Origin: Antrodiella citrinella
Lineage: Eukaryota > Basidiomycota > Agaricomycetes > Polyporales > Steccherinaceae
DNA length: 62,737 bases
Direction: 5' to 3'
Assembly: GCA_004802725.1 (NCBI GenBank)
Contig: SGPM01000149.1
Coordinates: forward strand, 1 to 62,737
In this document: one piece after another, positions 1 to 13,580 of the stretch
Position numbering within the stretch: the stretch's first letter is position 1
How the letters are laid out: every line of letters begins with the position of its first letter
The notes under the pieces: generated by a model
Databases searched by the model: none
Told to the model about the DNA's origin: nothing
Seen by the model: only the letters and a program-made list of their open reading frames with translations
Position numbers and translations under genes: made by a program

Positions 1-2508
<2,508 letters not shown>

Positions 2509-2518
<10 letters not shown>

Positions 2519-4014
2519 TCGTCAACCATTCTCTTGGTCAAGGTCTCTCTCTCACCGGTAGGGAGTTTGGACATCATGGCCACGATGCGTCCGACGGATA
2601 TGTCTTCTTCGGCAGGGGATTCGGTCACTACTTCCATCTGGCGGACAGTGCGGGATGGAGTGCGTCCACTGCCAGGGCATTCNCGGGACATGTGGCCAGC
2701 CTTACGGCAGCGGAAACACTTTCCCTCNCGNCGNAGCTTGTCCCGCTCAGCGGGAGTCAACTTCTGGATGGTCACGTCNGCGTCGGTGGTGGCAACCTGA
2801 CGGATATTGCGGCGGAAGTTGTTCTTGGGGCGATTGGAATGGAAAGTGTTCTTGTAATGGTAGAGAGCGTCAAGGCGAGAGGCGACCCCATAGTAATCGT
2901 CGAGGGTCTTCATCTCGGCNGTGTTGCCCAGNACTCGACTCTGGAGCCCATCNTTGAGGCCGTCAAGGAACTTGTCGATGAGGAAGGCGGTGTCCTTGAA
3001 GTCNGTGAGTCCGACAATGGTACGGAACTTGGCGATGTATTCGTCCACAGATCCGGACCCTTGCTTCAGATCTTTGAGCTTGGTCACGGCATCGGCGGAG
3101 GAATTAATGGGGAGGAAGGAAGTGTTGACTCTCGTGATGAAGTCGTTCCAAGTACCGTANGAGGCAGGGGTAGACTCCTGTCCTTCNTTGATGATACCTG
3201 CTGCCCACGAGGCAGCAATGCCTTCGTTCATGAAGGAGAGGGCGAACCCGATCTTCTTCAAGTCGGTGTCATAGATGTCGCCATTGAGAGAGAAGTAATT
3301 CTTGCACGCCTGGATNAAGGCTGCAGTGGTAGCACGGTCTCCCGTGAACGCCTTGGGCTGACCGATCTTTAGTTCGGTAGGCCTGGTAGTCATGGTCAGA
3401 AGCGGTTGGGGTTGGAGTAGAGGTGCTGGCGGTGCGACGGGGGCGGTGGTTGCTGGTTGACGGTGGGACGTAGGGGTAGTGGACTGAGTGTGTATACGTA
3501 GGTGGGAGCTTGGGGATGGAGAAGAATGACGACTGGATAGGAGTGATCCTCGTCGAGGACTAGATACCCGTACTGGACTTCGTCCTGCTGGGAGAGTACT
3601 CGGTCCTGCTTGAGGTGATGCAAGCGGCGAAAGGAAAGCGCTAGTCGCTGAGGGATCAGGGAGAGGGTCTTCTTCGATGCTTGCAACAGGGCTTTCCAAT
3701 TGCGCTGCTGCTTCGGCTTCTGAGTCGGCGTTGGTCTCGGAATCAGGGTTAGATTCGTCGTCAGAGGAGGAGGCGTCGGGGTCACGGAAGTAACTATCAG
3801 GGATGCGTTGGACGCGTTCTCTGACCTGGGGAAGGTCGGGGTTGGTGACGTCTGCGATAAAGTACCAACCAGGTCTGCTCTGGTTAGTGCGCCACTTGTA
3901 GGCGACTCGTGTATCTGCAGAGGTGTAGACGGCAAAGTGTCCGGTGAGGGGACCGGTCTGGAGACGGTGCGAGGTTCGAGGTGGATGGTCTGGGGAGTGC
4001 TCTGTGGGAGCCAC
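2509..4014 (-). CDS. retrotransposon Gag with CCHC zinc knuckle
   Basis: A 501-residue Gag protein that would form the virus-like particle and bind the element RNA. The N-terminal third is Ser/Pro/Asp-rich and probably disordered. The middle carries a retrotransposon-gag capsid-like helical region (around residues 220-390), and the C-terminal part has one zinc knuckle of the form CFRC-x4-GHM-x3-C (around 2720-2680). The frame ends with a TAG at 2511-2509, and pol continues in the -1 frame. The start at 4014 lies about 60 bp from the LTR edge, as expected. A few Ns interrupt the sequence but no stop does. Confidence 0.88.
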
Positions 4015-4076
4015 GGTGTGGGTGGGGGTGCGCTTGGACTACGAGGAGTCAGCGCAGTAGTAGCAACTTGACCTAA

Positions 4077-4527
4077 TGTTACGTGAGGCGTAACTTCGGC
4101 ACGAGTTCTGACTAGGACGAGGTTCAAGTGAGACGATGAGGACGATGTGCAGACAAGGACGATGTTCAGAGTAGAAGATAACCTCTATTAACAAGACGGT
4201 CAAGTTGGGGCTTGACCGACAAGTACAAGTATATATACTGGTACAAGAACTGCAGAATCGGAAGGAGGATCGTTCAAGTACAAAGGAACTGCGGAGGTAA
4301 AAGGGGGAACATTCAAAGGGAACCGTTGGAACGGTGAGCGTTGAACGATGACAGTTCATCTGCAGTAAGGGAATGGGAAAGGGGGTGAGTCGTACTAGGT
4401 ATACGTATGGGAGTCCATATGCGGGTAAGGGTACGACGAAGGAAGTGGATGAGAGAATAAAGAGACAAAGGGAAGTAAAGGGAAAGGAAAAGGGAAAAAG
4501 AATAAGAGCGCATGCGTGTTTGTAACA
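4077..4527 (-). repeat. 5' LTR of the gypsy element (451 bp)
   Basis: In element orientation the LTR begins TGTTACAAACACGC and ends CCTCACGTAACA, so it has TG..CA ends. Both borders were found by alignment with the solo LTR at 13099-13408, which starts and ends with matching sequences. It contains a CT-rich stretch, an ATATATAC TATA-like motif near 4230, and the internal block with ACTCCCATAC that recurs further right. The primer-binding region lies at about 4076-4050; I could not assign its tRNA. Confidence 0.8.
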
Positions 4528-4589
4528 AATACAGTCTAAACGGTCTGCAACGATATCAGCAAAGGTGACTGAGTGAGGATGGATAGAAG

Positions 4590-4885
4590 CAACAACAGTA
4601 ATGATAGCTGATCTGCAGAAAAAGAAAGGGAAAGGGGGAGTCGTACTAGGTATACGTATGGGAGTCCATATGCGGGTAAGAGTACAACGATGGACGTGGA
4701 TATAGGAAAAAGAAAAAGAATAACAACAGTGGTTGAACACAGGAGAGCTATACAGAAGTAAAATAAGTGGTTGAACACGACACATTTGTAATAAGGACGA
4801 TAGAAGCTTTTTATCTGAAAAAGAGAGACGATACTAGGTATATGTATAGGAGTCCATACACGGGAAACAGTATATTTGTGGTGTG
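4590..4885 (-). repeat. two diverged LTR-related blocks outside the element
   Basis: The block that reads GGTATACGTATGGGAGTCC on the plus strand within the LTR (about 4395-4425) recurs at about 4648-4675 and, more diverged, at about 4833-4860. Both copies lie outside the 451-bp LTR. They look like remains of earlier insertions of the same LTR family, stacked at one site. No TG..CA borders or target duplications could be placed. Confidence 0.5.
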
Positions 4886-4973
4886 AGTGATAATCATATT
4901 TGCCCATCAATTTGTGCAAGGATATCGTCAGGAAGATCTTCCATGCTCAAAGGAGAGAATTGAGGAGACAAAA

Positions 4974-7900
4974 CTAAAAGTAGCATTTAGTTTTTGAACA
5001 GCCTGGATTAACTTGAGACGTGCCAGATTCAGACTGTTCAGCAGGTGCGTGCTCAGGCTCTACATCCTGAGCGAGTTGCTGTGGAGGAACTGACACAGCA
5101 CGTGGATTGACAGATGGCTCATGAAGGTGAGATGGTGCTGAACCTGTGGGAGACAATTGAAGAGGAGATCTGTGTTCCAAAGGAACGATATCAAGAGCAG
5201 AGACAATGGCTTTGGCCTTCTTGTGCTGCGTCGTAGTTTCTGAATATATTGTGAGCATATAAAATAAGAGAGGTCAATACTTCAAATACCGGCAGCTTCC
5301 TCTACTTCAGAAACTGGTCTCTTTGGTTGCACTGGATAGATACATATAAATATAATTCAAAGTGTGTGATGCAAGACTGACCAGAGCGTTTGACGGGAGA
5401 TTTGAAGAGCATTCCAAACTGTTTTGGTTCAGTCTTTTTCTGGGCTTGTTCTGTTTGCTTCTTCAGAGATTCCAAGTGTTTGGTCTCAACACGTCTCCAG
5501 TTTTGGTGTTTCAAATCGTCAACATCGATGCCTCCAAAAAAGTCGCGAACTTCATCGACACTGGCAGTGACCAACGTAGGCAGCACAAATGAAGCCCTGG
5601 CGCTCGACATCTGATGTTTGCCCAATTCTCCAGACCAGTCAATATTGGGAACTGAAAATCTGGCTTGATGCTTGAACATATTCACGACCAGTTCCTGCAG
5701 GAGAACAGTCAGCTACTTTGCAACTGTCAGAAAGTAGTGGAACACTGACGTTGCGAAGGGCATCCCAGGCGTGAGCAACAGCAGGAGTCAAATACTGATT
5801 GATCACTGTCTGCATGTCATCTTCATCGTCACCCTCGTCAGCCTCATCATCAAACACTTTGCCTTTGCCTTTCGACTTCTTCTTCTCTGCACTCTTTGAG
5901 ACTTCCTCTTCGATATTGATCGTTCCAATACCATTGCCAATGAGTAGGTTGAATATCTTGTCTAGAGCGGCTTGTTGAGTGTCCTGGATGTCAGCCAGAC
6001 TGGTCTGTCTTGCAACTTGGACACTGTGAGGTTCCTCCCTGTACCGTCTGATGTTGTCCTCGATCTCTTTGATGTCTGCTATGGTTTGTGAATCCGCAGG
6101 CTGTGATGTTATGTGATCGTAATCAGGTCTTTCAACAAATCCATCGTATGGTTGCCACTCGGGTAGATAGGGACTGAAAATGAGTGCCATCTGATCGTTG
6201 AAGTCATCTCTGAAGTTCCAGAGATCGGTGAAGTGGTACAATTGGTGTCGAGTGAAAGCAACAGTGGCCGCTGCCTTCAAAAGGAGTTTTGCTGTATTTC
6301 CGATGAGTTTGTTGGTAGAGCCTGGTGAAAAGATGATATAGAAGGGGAAGCAGGTGTTTGCCAGAATGGCCGCCAAAATGTCCACGTTGTCGTACTCTGA
6401 GAGGACCGCAAGAACAGGTGGAAGATCAGGATAGGTCCTAGGAATCACCACAGTGGGGTCATTGGTGACGTGCTTGATGTACTGGGAAACTAAAATCTTG
6501 ACGTTGTTTAGCAGCTCCTTGTCCATATCTATCTTGACGGTGTCCATGGCTTTGAGGTTTGTGTTCAACATTTGAACATAGATATCTCTGTGTGACAAAA
6601 CAAATTGAATGATCTGAGATTGCATGAGTGACAATGACAACGGGAGTGAGACTGGATCTGTACTTTAGACATCGTCTCCTTCACTTTTAATCCCTTTTCT
6701 GCATGCGGTACGTCTCTCAAGATGTTGTGCTCTACAAAGTAGGCCACACCGGACCACGTGTTGTGCCAAAGACGCCTTGGACCATTCATGGCATTGATCT
6801 GAGATGACAGCGGTGCGATGCATTCCGCAATCTGAGCACACGAGTTGTCAGCTACTTTCCAACCGCAGCAAAGTAGTCGCTTACCTCCACCCATGCTTTC
6901 TCTTCTGCTGATAAAATTGTAGACAGTTGAGCAACCATAGCAGGATTGATGAGTGGCATCTTGTGTGAGAACAAGCGACCAGTTGACTTCAAAAAGTTGC
7001 AGTGCTTGCTTCTCAACCATCCAAACTTGACCGCCATGTTCTTCAACACTGCCAGTTCTGGATCGTCTTGCTCAAAATCAGAGTTTGCCACCGCTGTGTC
7101 AATGGCATTGTAGATTTCATCGGCATACGCATCCTCAACACCACGCCACAGGGTTATGGTCGTGCTGTCATCTCCACCAAAAGTGTGCATGATAGGAGCA
7201 ATGTGAGTGACGTAGGCTTGCTGCAGAGCAAGCATAAAAGAAGATGTGATCGCTCGATAGAGGGGTAGAGCGGTGTTGTTGCTCCAAATATGTGTGAGGA
7301 CCTCTTGCTGGAGGAGTGCAGGGTTCTCCTCATCAGCAAACTGTTCCTTGAGTACTTGCCGAGAGGGAATAGTGCATGGAGAGCATAGATAGTCCAACAC
7401 CTCGAGACCGTGCTCGACAATGACCATGAGTGCCTTCACAACAAAATCAGAGATACGGCTTGAATGGGAACATGAATGTGCTCACTCCTCCCATATGCGG
7501 AAACCAAGTTTTCAGAGTGGACCGAGAGAGGAGGGTTCCGGTAAAGAAATCGGGATACGACATCATATGTACCAGAGTAGACCGCATGCCTTTGTCCTTG
7601 AGGATCTTGAGAGAGTATGTATCGTGAATGTTTGCAGGGAGGTTGGAAAGAGTTTCTGCCATGCCAGTGGGAGATATCTGAGCAACCACCTTTAAAAGAT
7701 GGTGGAGAGTTTGAGTATCCGTGTCTGCTCTTGAGGCTGTCGGATAGTTGGCAGAAAGCTCATGCTCGATGAGACATTTGTGAGGATGGGTGGCAATAAA
7801 GTCTACAACCGATGAGTGAGCCAGCCATAAAATAAACTCAAAGTAAACGTACTCATGTCAATAAGCTCAACGCCCCATAAACTGTTGGTCTTGTACAACG

Positions 7901-8833
7901 TCTGCAATTCATCCAGCTTGGCATCCACTTCCAGTATCAACGTGGAGTCCACTGTCAGACTGTCTCTAGTCTTTAGCAACTTGTCTTGCATTTTCTTGTT
8001 GCTATCCAGCATCTTGAAATTTGCATAAAGACGGTGGCGACCATTGTACATGACAGCGTCTTGACGTCTAGCTGCGGGTGTCCATACAACAGGTTGCATG
8101 TTTCGGGCAGAGGCAGAGATACAAGTAGGGTCGACCCAGGATGGATCAACTCCAACTTGAATACAATTCTGCTGTAAGAATGGAAAAACACCTCTCGAGT
8201 CAAAGTCTTTGCAAAGAGAGTTGATCAAGCTGTTGTACACCGGACGTTCGTTGATAGAGCCCATGATAAGCGTAGGTGTGTTGGAGTCGGCCACCACAGG
8301 GGAGAGAGCATCCATCTTGACATACCCCAAGACAGCTTCCCGTCGGGCTGTCATGACTTCAGCTTTAATACCAGCGGTAGCTTTCAGCATGCTGGTAACC
8401 AGATCGGTAGCATCCTATTCGAAAGGTGACATCAACAATTTGGGAATAGTTGTCGCAGCACATACCTTGATAAGATCTGTGGCGGTTGATTTTTTGGACG
8501 TGCGCTACAAAAATGTCAGTCTGAAAATGATATCAGCATGTACAATATAGCGCACGTGAGACGCAATCTGAACTTCCACAGCTTCCGTCTGCACAACAAT
8601 GTCAACAAAGAAATTCATAGAGAAGAGACAATACACACATCGGAGGACACTGTTTCTTTTGACTTGGGGGTCTTTTTTGGCTTCCTTGTCTTTGAGGTCT
8701 GTGCAATATGTGAGACTACTTTTAATCGTGTTCAATAGTAGTTGACCGACAGATGTCTGAAAAGATATTGGCAACTACTTTCAGACCAAAACAAAAGTAG
8801 CTAGTTTACCTTGTTCGCAACACTGGAAGACAT
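4974..8833 (-). CDS. large uncharacterised protein with ParB-like NGRHR motif (gene A)
   Basis: Family not recognised. My model has 13 exons: 8833-8810, 8756-8751, 8698-8639, 8588-8556, 8504-8466, 8414-7853, 7802-7486, 7433-6885, 6831-6664, 6613-5750, 5694-5382, 5331-5290 and 5239-4974. All phases close, giving 1080 residues. The N terminus is Lys/Ser/Thr-rich (a possible nuclear signal). A segment at about residues 90-185 ends in MYNGRHRLYA, resembling the ParB/sulfiredoxin-fold G-x-R-R/H box. The rest is mostly helical, with an acidic patch and a KKKSKGKGK run near residues 800-830 and a disordered tail. The neighbouring gene B, on the same strand, has the same kind of motif. Four of the twelve introns contain the 25-26 bp hairpin repeat. 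The 6-base exon 2 is uncertain: one 111-bp intron would also keep the frame. I infer nuclear DNA binding only weakly. Confidence 0.72.
5713..5737. repeat. hairpin repeat inside gene A intron 10
   Basis: Arms CTACTTT and AAAGTAG separated by 11 bases, 25 bp in all. The repeat lies inside the 55-bp intron 5749-5695. In the sense direction the second arm runs directly into CTGAC, a good branch-site match. Confidence 0.8.
6852..6876. repeat. hairpin repeat inside gene A intron 8
   Basis: Arms CTACTTT and AAAGTAG separated by 11 bases, 25 bp in all, inside the 53-bp intron 6884-6832. In the sense direction the second arm is followed by CTGAC, as in intron 10. Confidence 0.8.
8716..8741. repeat. 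hairpin repeat inside gene A intron 2
   Basis: A 26-bp unit inside the predicted intron 8750-8699. In the sense direction the first arm is CTACTATTG and the second ends AAAAGTAG, so one base pair of the stem is broken. The loop contains GAACA, as in the intergenic copies at 15.5-16.0 kb. Confidence 0.7.
8775..8800. repeat. hairpin repeat inside gene A intron 1
   Basis: A 26-bp unit inside the predicted intron 8809-8757. In the sense direction the arms are CTACTTTTG and GAAAGTAG. It is only 33 bp from the next hairpin, so two units sit in tandem at the 5' end of the gene. Confidence 0.75.
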
Positions 8834-9211
8834 CTACAGTACAATCAATAAACAGTATTACATAATCTGTTATTCAATACACACAGTTGCTGAAAGCTAC
8901 AACAGATTGAGTCACAAACATGAAACGACTCATAAAAGAGGACAGACCTATGGGTCTACTTTGCACCAGATTTCAGGATAATTGAGATGATGGTGGCAGG
9001 AGGGGAAATAAGCTGGGGGGTAAATGAAAAGATGTGACCTTATATATGAAAATTTTCGCATCTGAAATTTTCAATTTGAAATTCGCTCAGTCTCAGATTA
9101 ATTTGATGGATCATATCACTCTAGGGTACTTCAATTCAGTCATCAAGATGCATCACATTGAACACAATACAACAATAACGGGGCACATTGATACTACTAT
9201 TTGTCCACATC
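8834..9211. other. intergenic spacer between gene A and gene B
   Basis: A 378-bp spacer that must hold the 3' end of gene B and the promoter of gene A. It is AT-rich, with a TATATA motif near 9041 and an inverted AAATTTT-type stretch at about 9049-9085. No gene is visible. Confidence 0.5.
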
Positions 9212-12200
9212 CTAGTTGTCACCTGCAGCATCGTCCTCGTCCTCACTTTCTACATCTGGAGTCACCTTTGCTACAANGTCACGACGGGCCCGTTTGTTGC
9301 GCTTATCGGTAGGCTTGGTGGTGGAGCTGATGCTGCGCTTGGTGCGTGGGCGTAAAGAATGAGCAGGAGGGGAATGGAACTCGGTGTCGGGAGGCAGAGC
9401 ACCGGCATTCAAAGCCTTCTGAAGGGCCAAAGTCATTCCAGATCCTGAAGCAACTGGAGGTCTCGATGCAGCACGTGTGCTGCCTGATGGCGCAGATGGC
9501 GCGCTCTCCGGCTCGACCGATGGCTGGTTCTTCTGAGTGCCTTCATCACCAGACAGTCTCTCTGACTCTTCATCATCCTCAGANACCTTGGCCGATGGCT
9601 GATTCTTCGGAGAGTCTTCATCACTGGATGATCTCTCGTCTTCTTTATCGTCCTCAGATTCGGATGTCTCTTCCGCGTAAGTCAAAGCGAGAGCCTTGTC
9701 CTTAGGCCGNAGTCGTGTCGGTGGTGATTCAGTCACCTCCACATCTTGATCATTATATTCTAACGCAAAAGTGAGTACAAGAAATACCTGTNAATTGACA
9801 AACGTACCTGTGCGGAACTTGGGCTTCATGGTGTACTGCTTGAAGACATGCGTCATCTGCTTGACGAGCTCTGGATACTCAGCAGGATCGGAGAGACATG
9901 GTCTCAAATACTCGTCGATGCACGTCTCCAGTTGGCCAACAGCCTCTCCGACCTTGTGCTGAAGATACTGTTCATCCAGCTTGAGGTAGTTGGCAGGAAT
10001 GTTGTATTTCTGCTTGCGCATGGCCTCGACTTCTTTCTCCGATGGCTTTGGAGCTGGAGTGACAGTAGGAGAAGACATCTCAGCAAGATTCTGGACAGTT
10101 GCAACCGCAGCGTCACGGGCACGTGTGGCCTCGTCGATCTTCTCCTTTGCCTCGAGAACAGCATTCTGCCTGATCGTGACGAGTTCCTGAGCCTGAGCAG
10201 CACTGCGCTGCGCACTCAGCAACACCCTTTCCTGCTCAGCCTTTGCAGTCTCTTGCTGGCTCTCTAATTTGATATCAGTAAATGTGATGAAGAATGAAAG
10301 AAGACACTCACTCTCAAGCTCGATAGCCGTCCTTATCCTCTGAATCTCATCCGGAGATTGACGGGGGGTGACAAAACCACATGTGGTGTGCAACTTGACA
10401 TCTTTGTCAAGCAAGAGTGTGGACCACAGGTTGTACCAGACAGTCTGCTCGTGAATGAGCTCCCCAACGATTTTGGCGATGGCTTCAGATTGCAGATGCT
10501 CCTCAGAGTCTTTGATACCACGATCGTTGAGGGTTTTCTGCAACACGTTCCACAGTGGATGAGTGTGAACGTAGAGAAAACGATAGAACTGGGTCAAGAA
10601 ATGTGAGCTGCGAGCCCGATACGTCAAGCTTGAATAATCACGTACAACCGGCCATTTTTCAACCTTGGCGCACAGACGGTCGAACTGCTGGTCTGTGTCG
10701 ATGAGAAGGGGACGGGGAAACTGAACCGGACCAAGACCGTTGACATCGGTTGTGAGAGAGAACACGTCATACAGTGAGATCAAGACTGCACTGTCGGCGC
10801 ACGTGTGGTGTGGGATGCACTGTTGATCGTTCGTCACGTTGCCTGGTTTGAGGACGTTGGCAACGTTCTCCTTTCTGAGAAAGTGAACGAGCTGAAAAAA
10901 CGATCAGAGATACAGACAAGACATGAATAGATAAAGAAACAGTTTACCTTGATGCACAGTTGCTTGTGTGAGAAAGTAAGAAGATCCGCCTTTTTGATGA
11001 AAGCAGGCGTCAAGAACTGCGGGGATCATGATTATATCAGTGCGGTGTAGATACAAATAAAACGATGCGTACCGGAACAGGATTGTTGATTTGTGGCACC
11101 TCCGAGTTGCTGATGAGGGCAAGAGTATCATTGAAAACCATCGACTTGTTGCTCTGAACCCTAGCCTTCGTCTCTGCAAGAGTGAATTCTGGAGCCCGCC
11201 TCTTGTCGTTAGGAATCCAAGCCCACTTCACCCCGGCAGCCTTGGCTTTGCCTTTGCCTTTGCCCGTGACCTCCTCAGTGACTGGATCTTTAGGCCAATC
11301 GTAGGAAATAGAGCGGCCTTCAAATTTGACTTTCTTGCCCTCCAAGCGAGATTTCGCATACAACTCGGCGTAGAAGTTCCTGGCGTCCAAAAGCTCAGGA
11401 CACATGTGAGTGGTGTCATACGTATCACTATCGTTGCCCAAGGTCGCCCCAGCAAAGGCGTACGAAAAGTCGGTCATGGTCTGAATCACCTTGGAGAAGA
11501 ACTGGAGGCACGTCAGAGAACATAGCACATATTAAATTGAACCACGTACCCAAGGTAACCTAGCATCACGCATGGTCTGAAAGAGAGCCTTCCACATGCT
11601 GGTTTTGAACGCTGGGTTCAGACGAAGGAGTTTCACCAGGTGGTGATTGAGCGGAACGAGTCTAGAGACAAACCGCAAGATGTGATCGATATCCGAGAGA
11701 TTCAAGGGACCATCCACACTAGACTGTGCAGTATAGTACGAGAGAAAGGTCTCAGCAGCGGTGGGCAAGCGGGTCGTATCAACCTTGTTCAGCGCTTGGA
11801 CCCACGTAGTAATGTTACTGGGAAAATTGTTGAGAGCTGACACATGTGCATTAGATATAAACAAGATGCAGTATAAAACAACACTCACGAGAGTTGTAGA
11901 GTTGAAGACTCCACTTATGGTTCGGAGGCATTGGCGTGTTTGCATAATACTTTTTGCAGGCCTCCATGCGATGGTGCCCGGCGATGAGATTGACCCTGAT
12001 GGTCGGATCCAAGATATTCGGTGCATTGGAAACGGAGTTGGGTGTGATGAACGACTTGAGATCATCGACATGTTCACTGAGNATGCCAACCATAGCGTGG
12101 TCCTCACTGTACCGGTCGATAGGATCGAAGCCCTGGCTCTTTGCAAAGATGTCGCACAAGTAGTCAACTTGCGAGGGGTCGATAGCACGGTCGCCTTGGT

Positions 12201-12505
12201 ACGGAGTGTCGATTTGGCTGAATTCAATGGCGACAGTGCCCAGCCGATACTTACGGAGCTCATTGCCCCAGGTGGTCTGTATTTTTTAAAANAAATCAGC
12301 AGCCATGAATGTAAGACTATGAAATAAACATACCGAATTGAGATGNTAACGTTGTATGTCGGGGGAAATCTACGACCACAGATGAGATGACCACACACCA
12401 GCAACGAGAACAACGATCATCACTTACAGAACCAGTTGGTCCCTGCTGAGGAAATCAGTACAAAAAAAAAACATGTAATAACATACGTACAGATGAGGTG
12501 GCCAT
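9212..12505 (-). CDS. large protein with ParB-like AGHHR motif and coiled coil (gene B)
   Basis: Family not recognised. Ten exons close in phase: 12505-12491, 12445-12428, 12369-12334, 12276-11889, 11836-11550, 11501-11073, 11016-10948, 10891-10312, 10263-9808 and 9759-9212, giving 941 residues. Residues 35-130 look like a ParB/sulfiredoxin-type domain: a strand with IEFSQIDTPYQ, a helix following DPSQVDYL, and then VNLIAGHHRMEAC at 118-130. Residues 200-600 are helical and unassigned. Residues 608-672 are Gln/Glu/Ala-rich and should form a coiled coil. The C-terminal 180 residues alternate acidic runs with Ser and end in a basic cluster (KRNKRARR), a likely nuclear signal. Three tiny first exons (15, 18 and 36 bp) are unusual. 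Several Ns suggest merged copies. It lies in tandem with gene A. Nuclear DNA binding or partition-like function is inference. Confidence 0.75.
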
Positions 12506-12615
12506 TGGAGCTATGATACGACGAAAAAAAAATGAGTTGCCTTTTTCGGAAGGTAGTGGTTCAAGGTCAAGAGAGTGTGGGAGCCGGATGATCATTCCCC
12601 ATGGCTTGAATAGTC

Positions 12616-12711
12616 CTGATTATGTAATCGGTTTTGGGACTCCAAAAGTAAAAATAAGAACAAACATTGGTCATGTGCCATGGGCCTGCTTATGTCATCG
12701 GTTTTGGGACT
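12616..12711. promoter_or_regulatory. direct repeat upstream of gene B
   Basis: The sequence ATCGGTTTTGGGACT occurs twice, 70 bp apart, within two longer similar blocks at 12616-12641 and 12686-12711. They lie 110-205 bp upstream of the gene B start codon. Tandem binding sites for a regulator are possible; nothing else supports it. Confidence 0.4.
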
Positions 12712-12913
12712 GAAAACCAAAAACATGAGCAAACAAATGGCACAGGCTGTGCCTTCAATTTCTGCTGAGCGCAACATTTTCAGTTTTATTTTTTTGCCGA
12801 CTGTGGATTGAACGGTGCATGGATCGATGAATTTATAGTCTCATTCTTGCATCTCTATCTCATCTCATCAGTGAGAGTCCAGCACAGTGACCTGTTGAGT
12901 CGTATATCGATAG

Positions 12914-12939
12914 CTACTTTCATGCATGTTCGCAAGTAG
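12914..12939. repeat. hairpin repeat in the split gene fragment
   Basis: A 26-bp unit whose plus-strand arms are CTACTTTCAT and CGCAAGTAG. The stem is weaker than in other copies. It lies in a probable intron of the minus-strand fragment, ending at the CAACAG acceptor near 12893. Confidence 0.6.
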
Positions 12940-13098
12940 TGCTGTTTCAGACAACGACATGACTGTTCGCCAGTCAAGTCTCACGTACTTGTTGGTCTTC
13001 TGTAGTCCCATATATTCCAGAGCCATGCGTNCTTCGTNGAGGACAACGTCAGTGAGCTGTTGCAGTTTGACTTTATGCCACGGAACGTACCACATTTT

Positions 13099-13408
13099 TG
13101 TGACTAACANGCATGTGCTCTTATTCTTTTTTCCTTTGTTTTCTCCTCATCTGCTTCGTTCGTTGTACCCTTACCCACATACGGACTCCCATACATATGC
13201 TCAGTACAACTCAACCGCCTTTTCTTTCCCTTTACTGCAGATGAACTGTCACCGTTCAATGTTTATCGTTCAAATGGTCCCTCTTTGAACGCTCCTTCTC
13301 ATACTTGTATATATACCTGTACGCTCTGGAGGTTGTATACATTGTCCTCGTCTGCATCTTGTCCTCACTCGAACCTCGTCCTGTACTGAAGTTACACCTC
13401 ACGTAACA
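13099..13408 (+). repeat. solo LTR (310 bp) with 5-bp target duplication
   Basis: Starts TGTGACTAACA and ends CCTCACGTAACA, matching both ends of the LTR at 4077-4527 in the opposite orientation. It is flanked by the exact duplication ATTTT at 13094-13098 and 13409-13413. It is shorter than the 451-bp LTR and has diverged internally, so it is an older insertion. Such solo LTRs arise when the two LTRs of an element recombine. Confidence 0.85.
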
Positions 13409-13580
13409 ATTTTGGTTCTAGCATTCTGGCCTGGTCATTCAGTGAAACAATGATCTTTGCAAACAGCGGGTTTTTCAGTAATTCCATGCATGCGATCAAT
13501 GCACTGCTCAATACTTTCAGTTCAAGGTGTATTTAGCCTTGTTGTTAAGTCTGTGCAGAGGTGCTACGGAGGGGAAGCGG

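Larger units (their letters stand above)
12868..13580 (-). pseudogene. gene fragment of unknown family split by a solo LTR
   Basis: The minus strand encodes a plausible protein stretch at 13090-12955 (containing YVPWHKVKLQQL and EYMGLQKTNKYVRLDW) and another at about 13520-13420 (containing ACMELLKNPLFAKIIVSLND). The two pieces are separated by the solo LTR at 13099-13408. A probable intron at about 12955-12888 carries a copy of the hairpin repeat, as in gene A. No complete frame can be built and the family is not recognised. It may be a decayed relative of genes A and B, but I see no clear sequence match. Confidence 0.45.

Noticed and set aside
4039..4919. Cys/Tyr/Ser-rich minus-strand frames of 127-248 codons
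   Set aside because: They lie within the LTR and its related blocks and only reflect its CT-rich composition.
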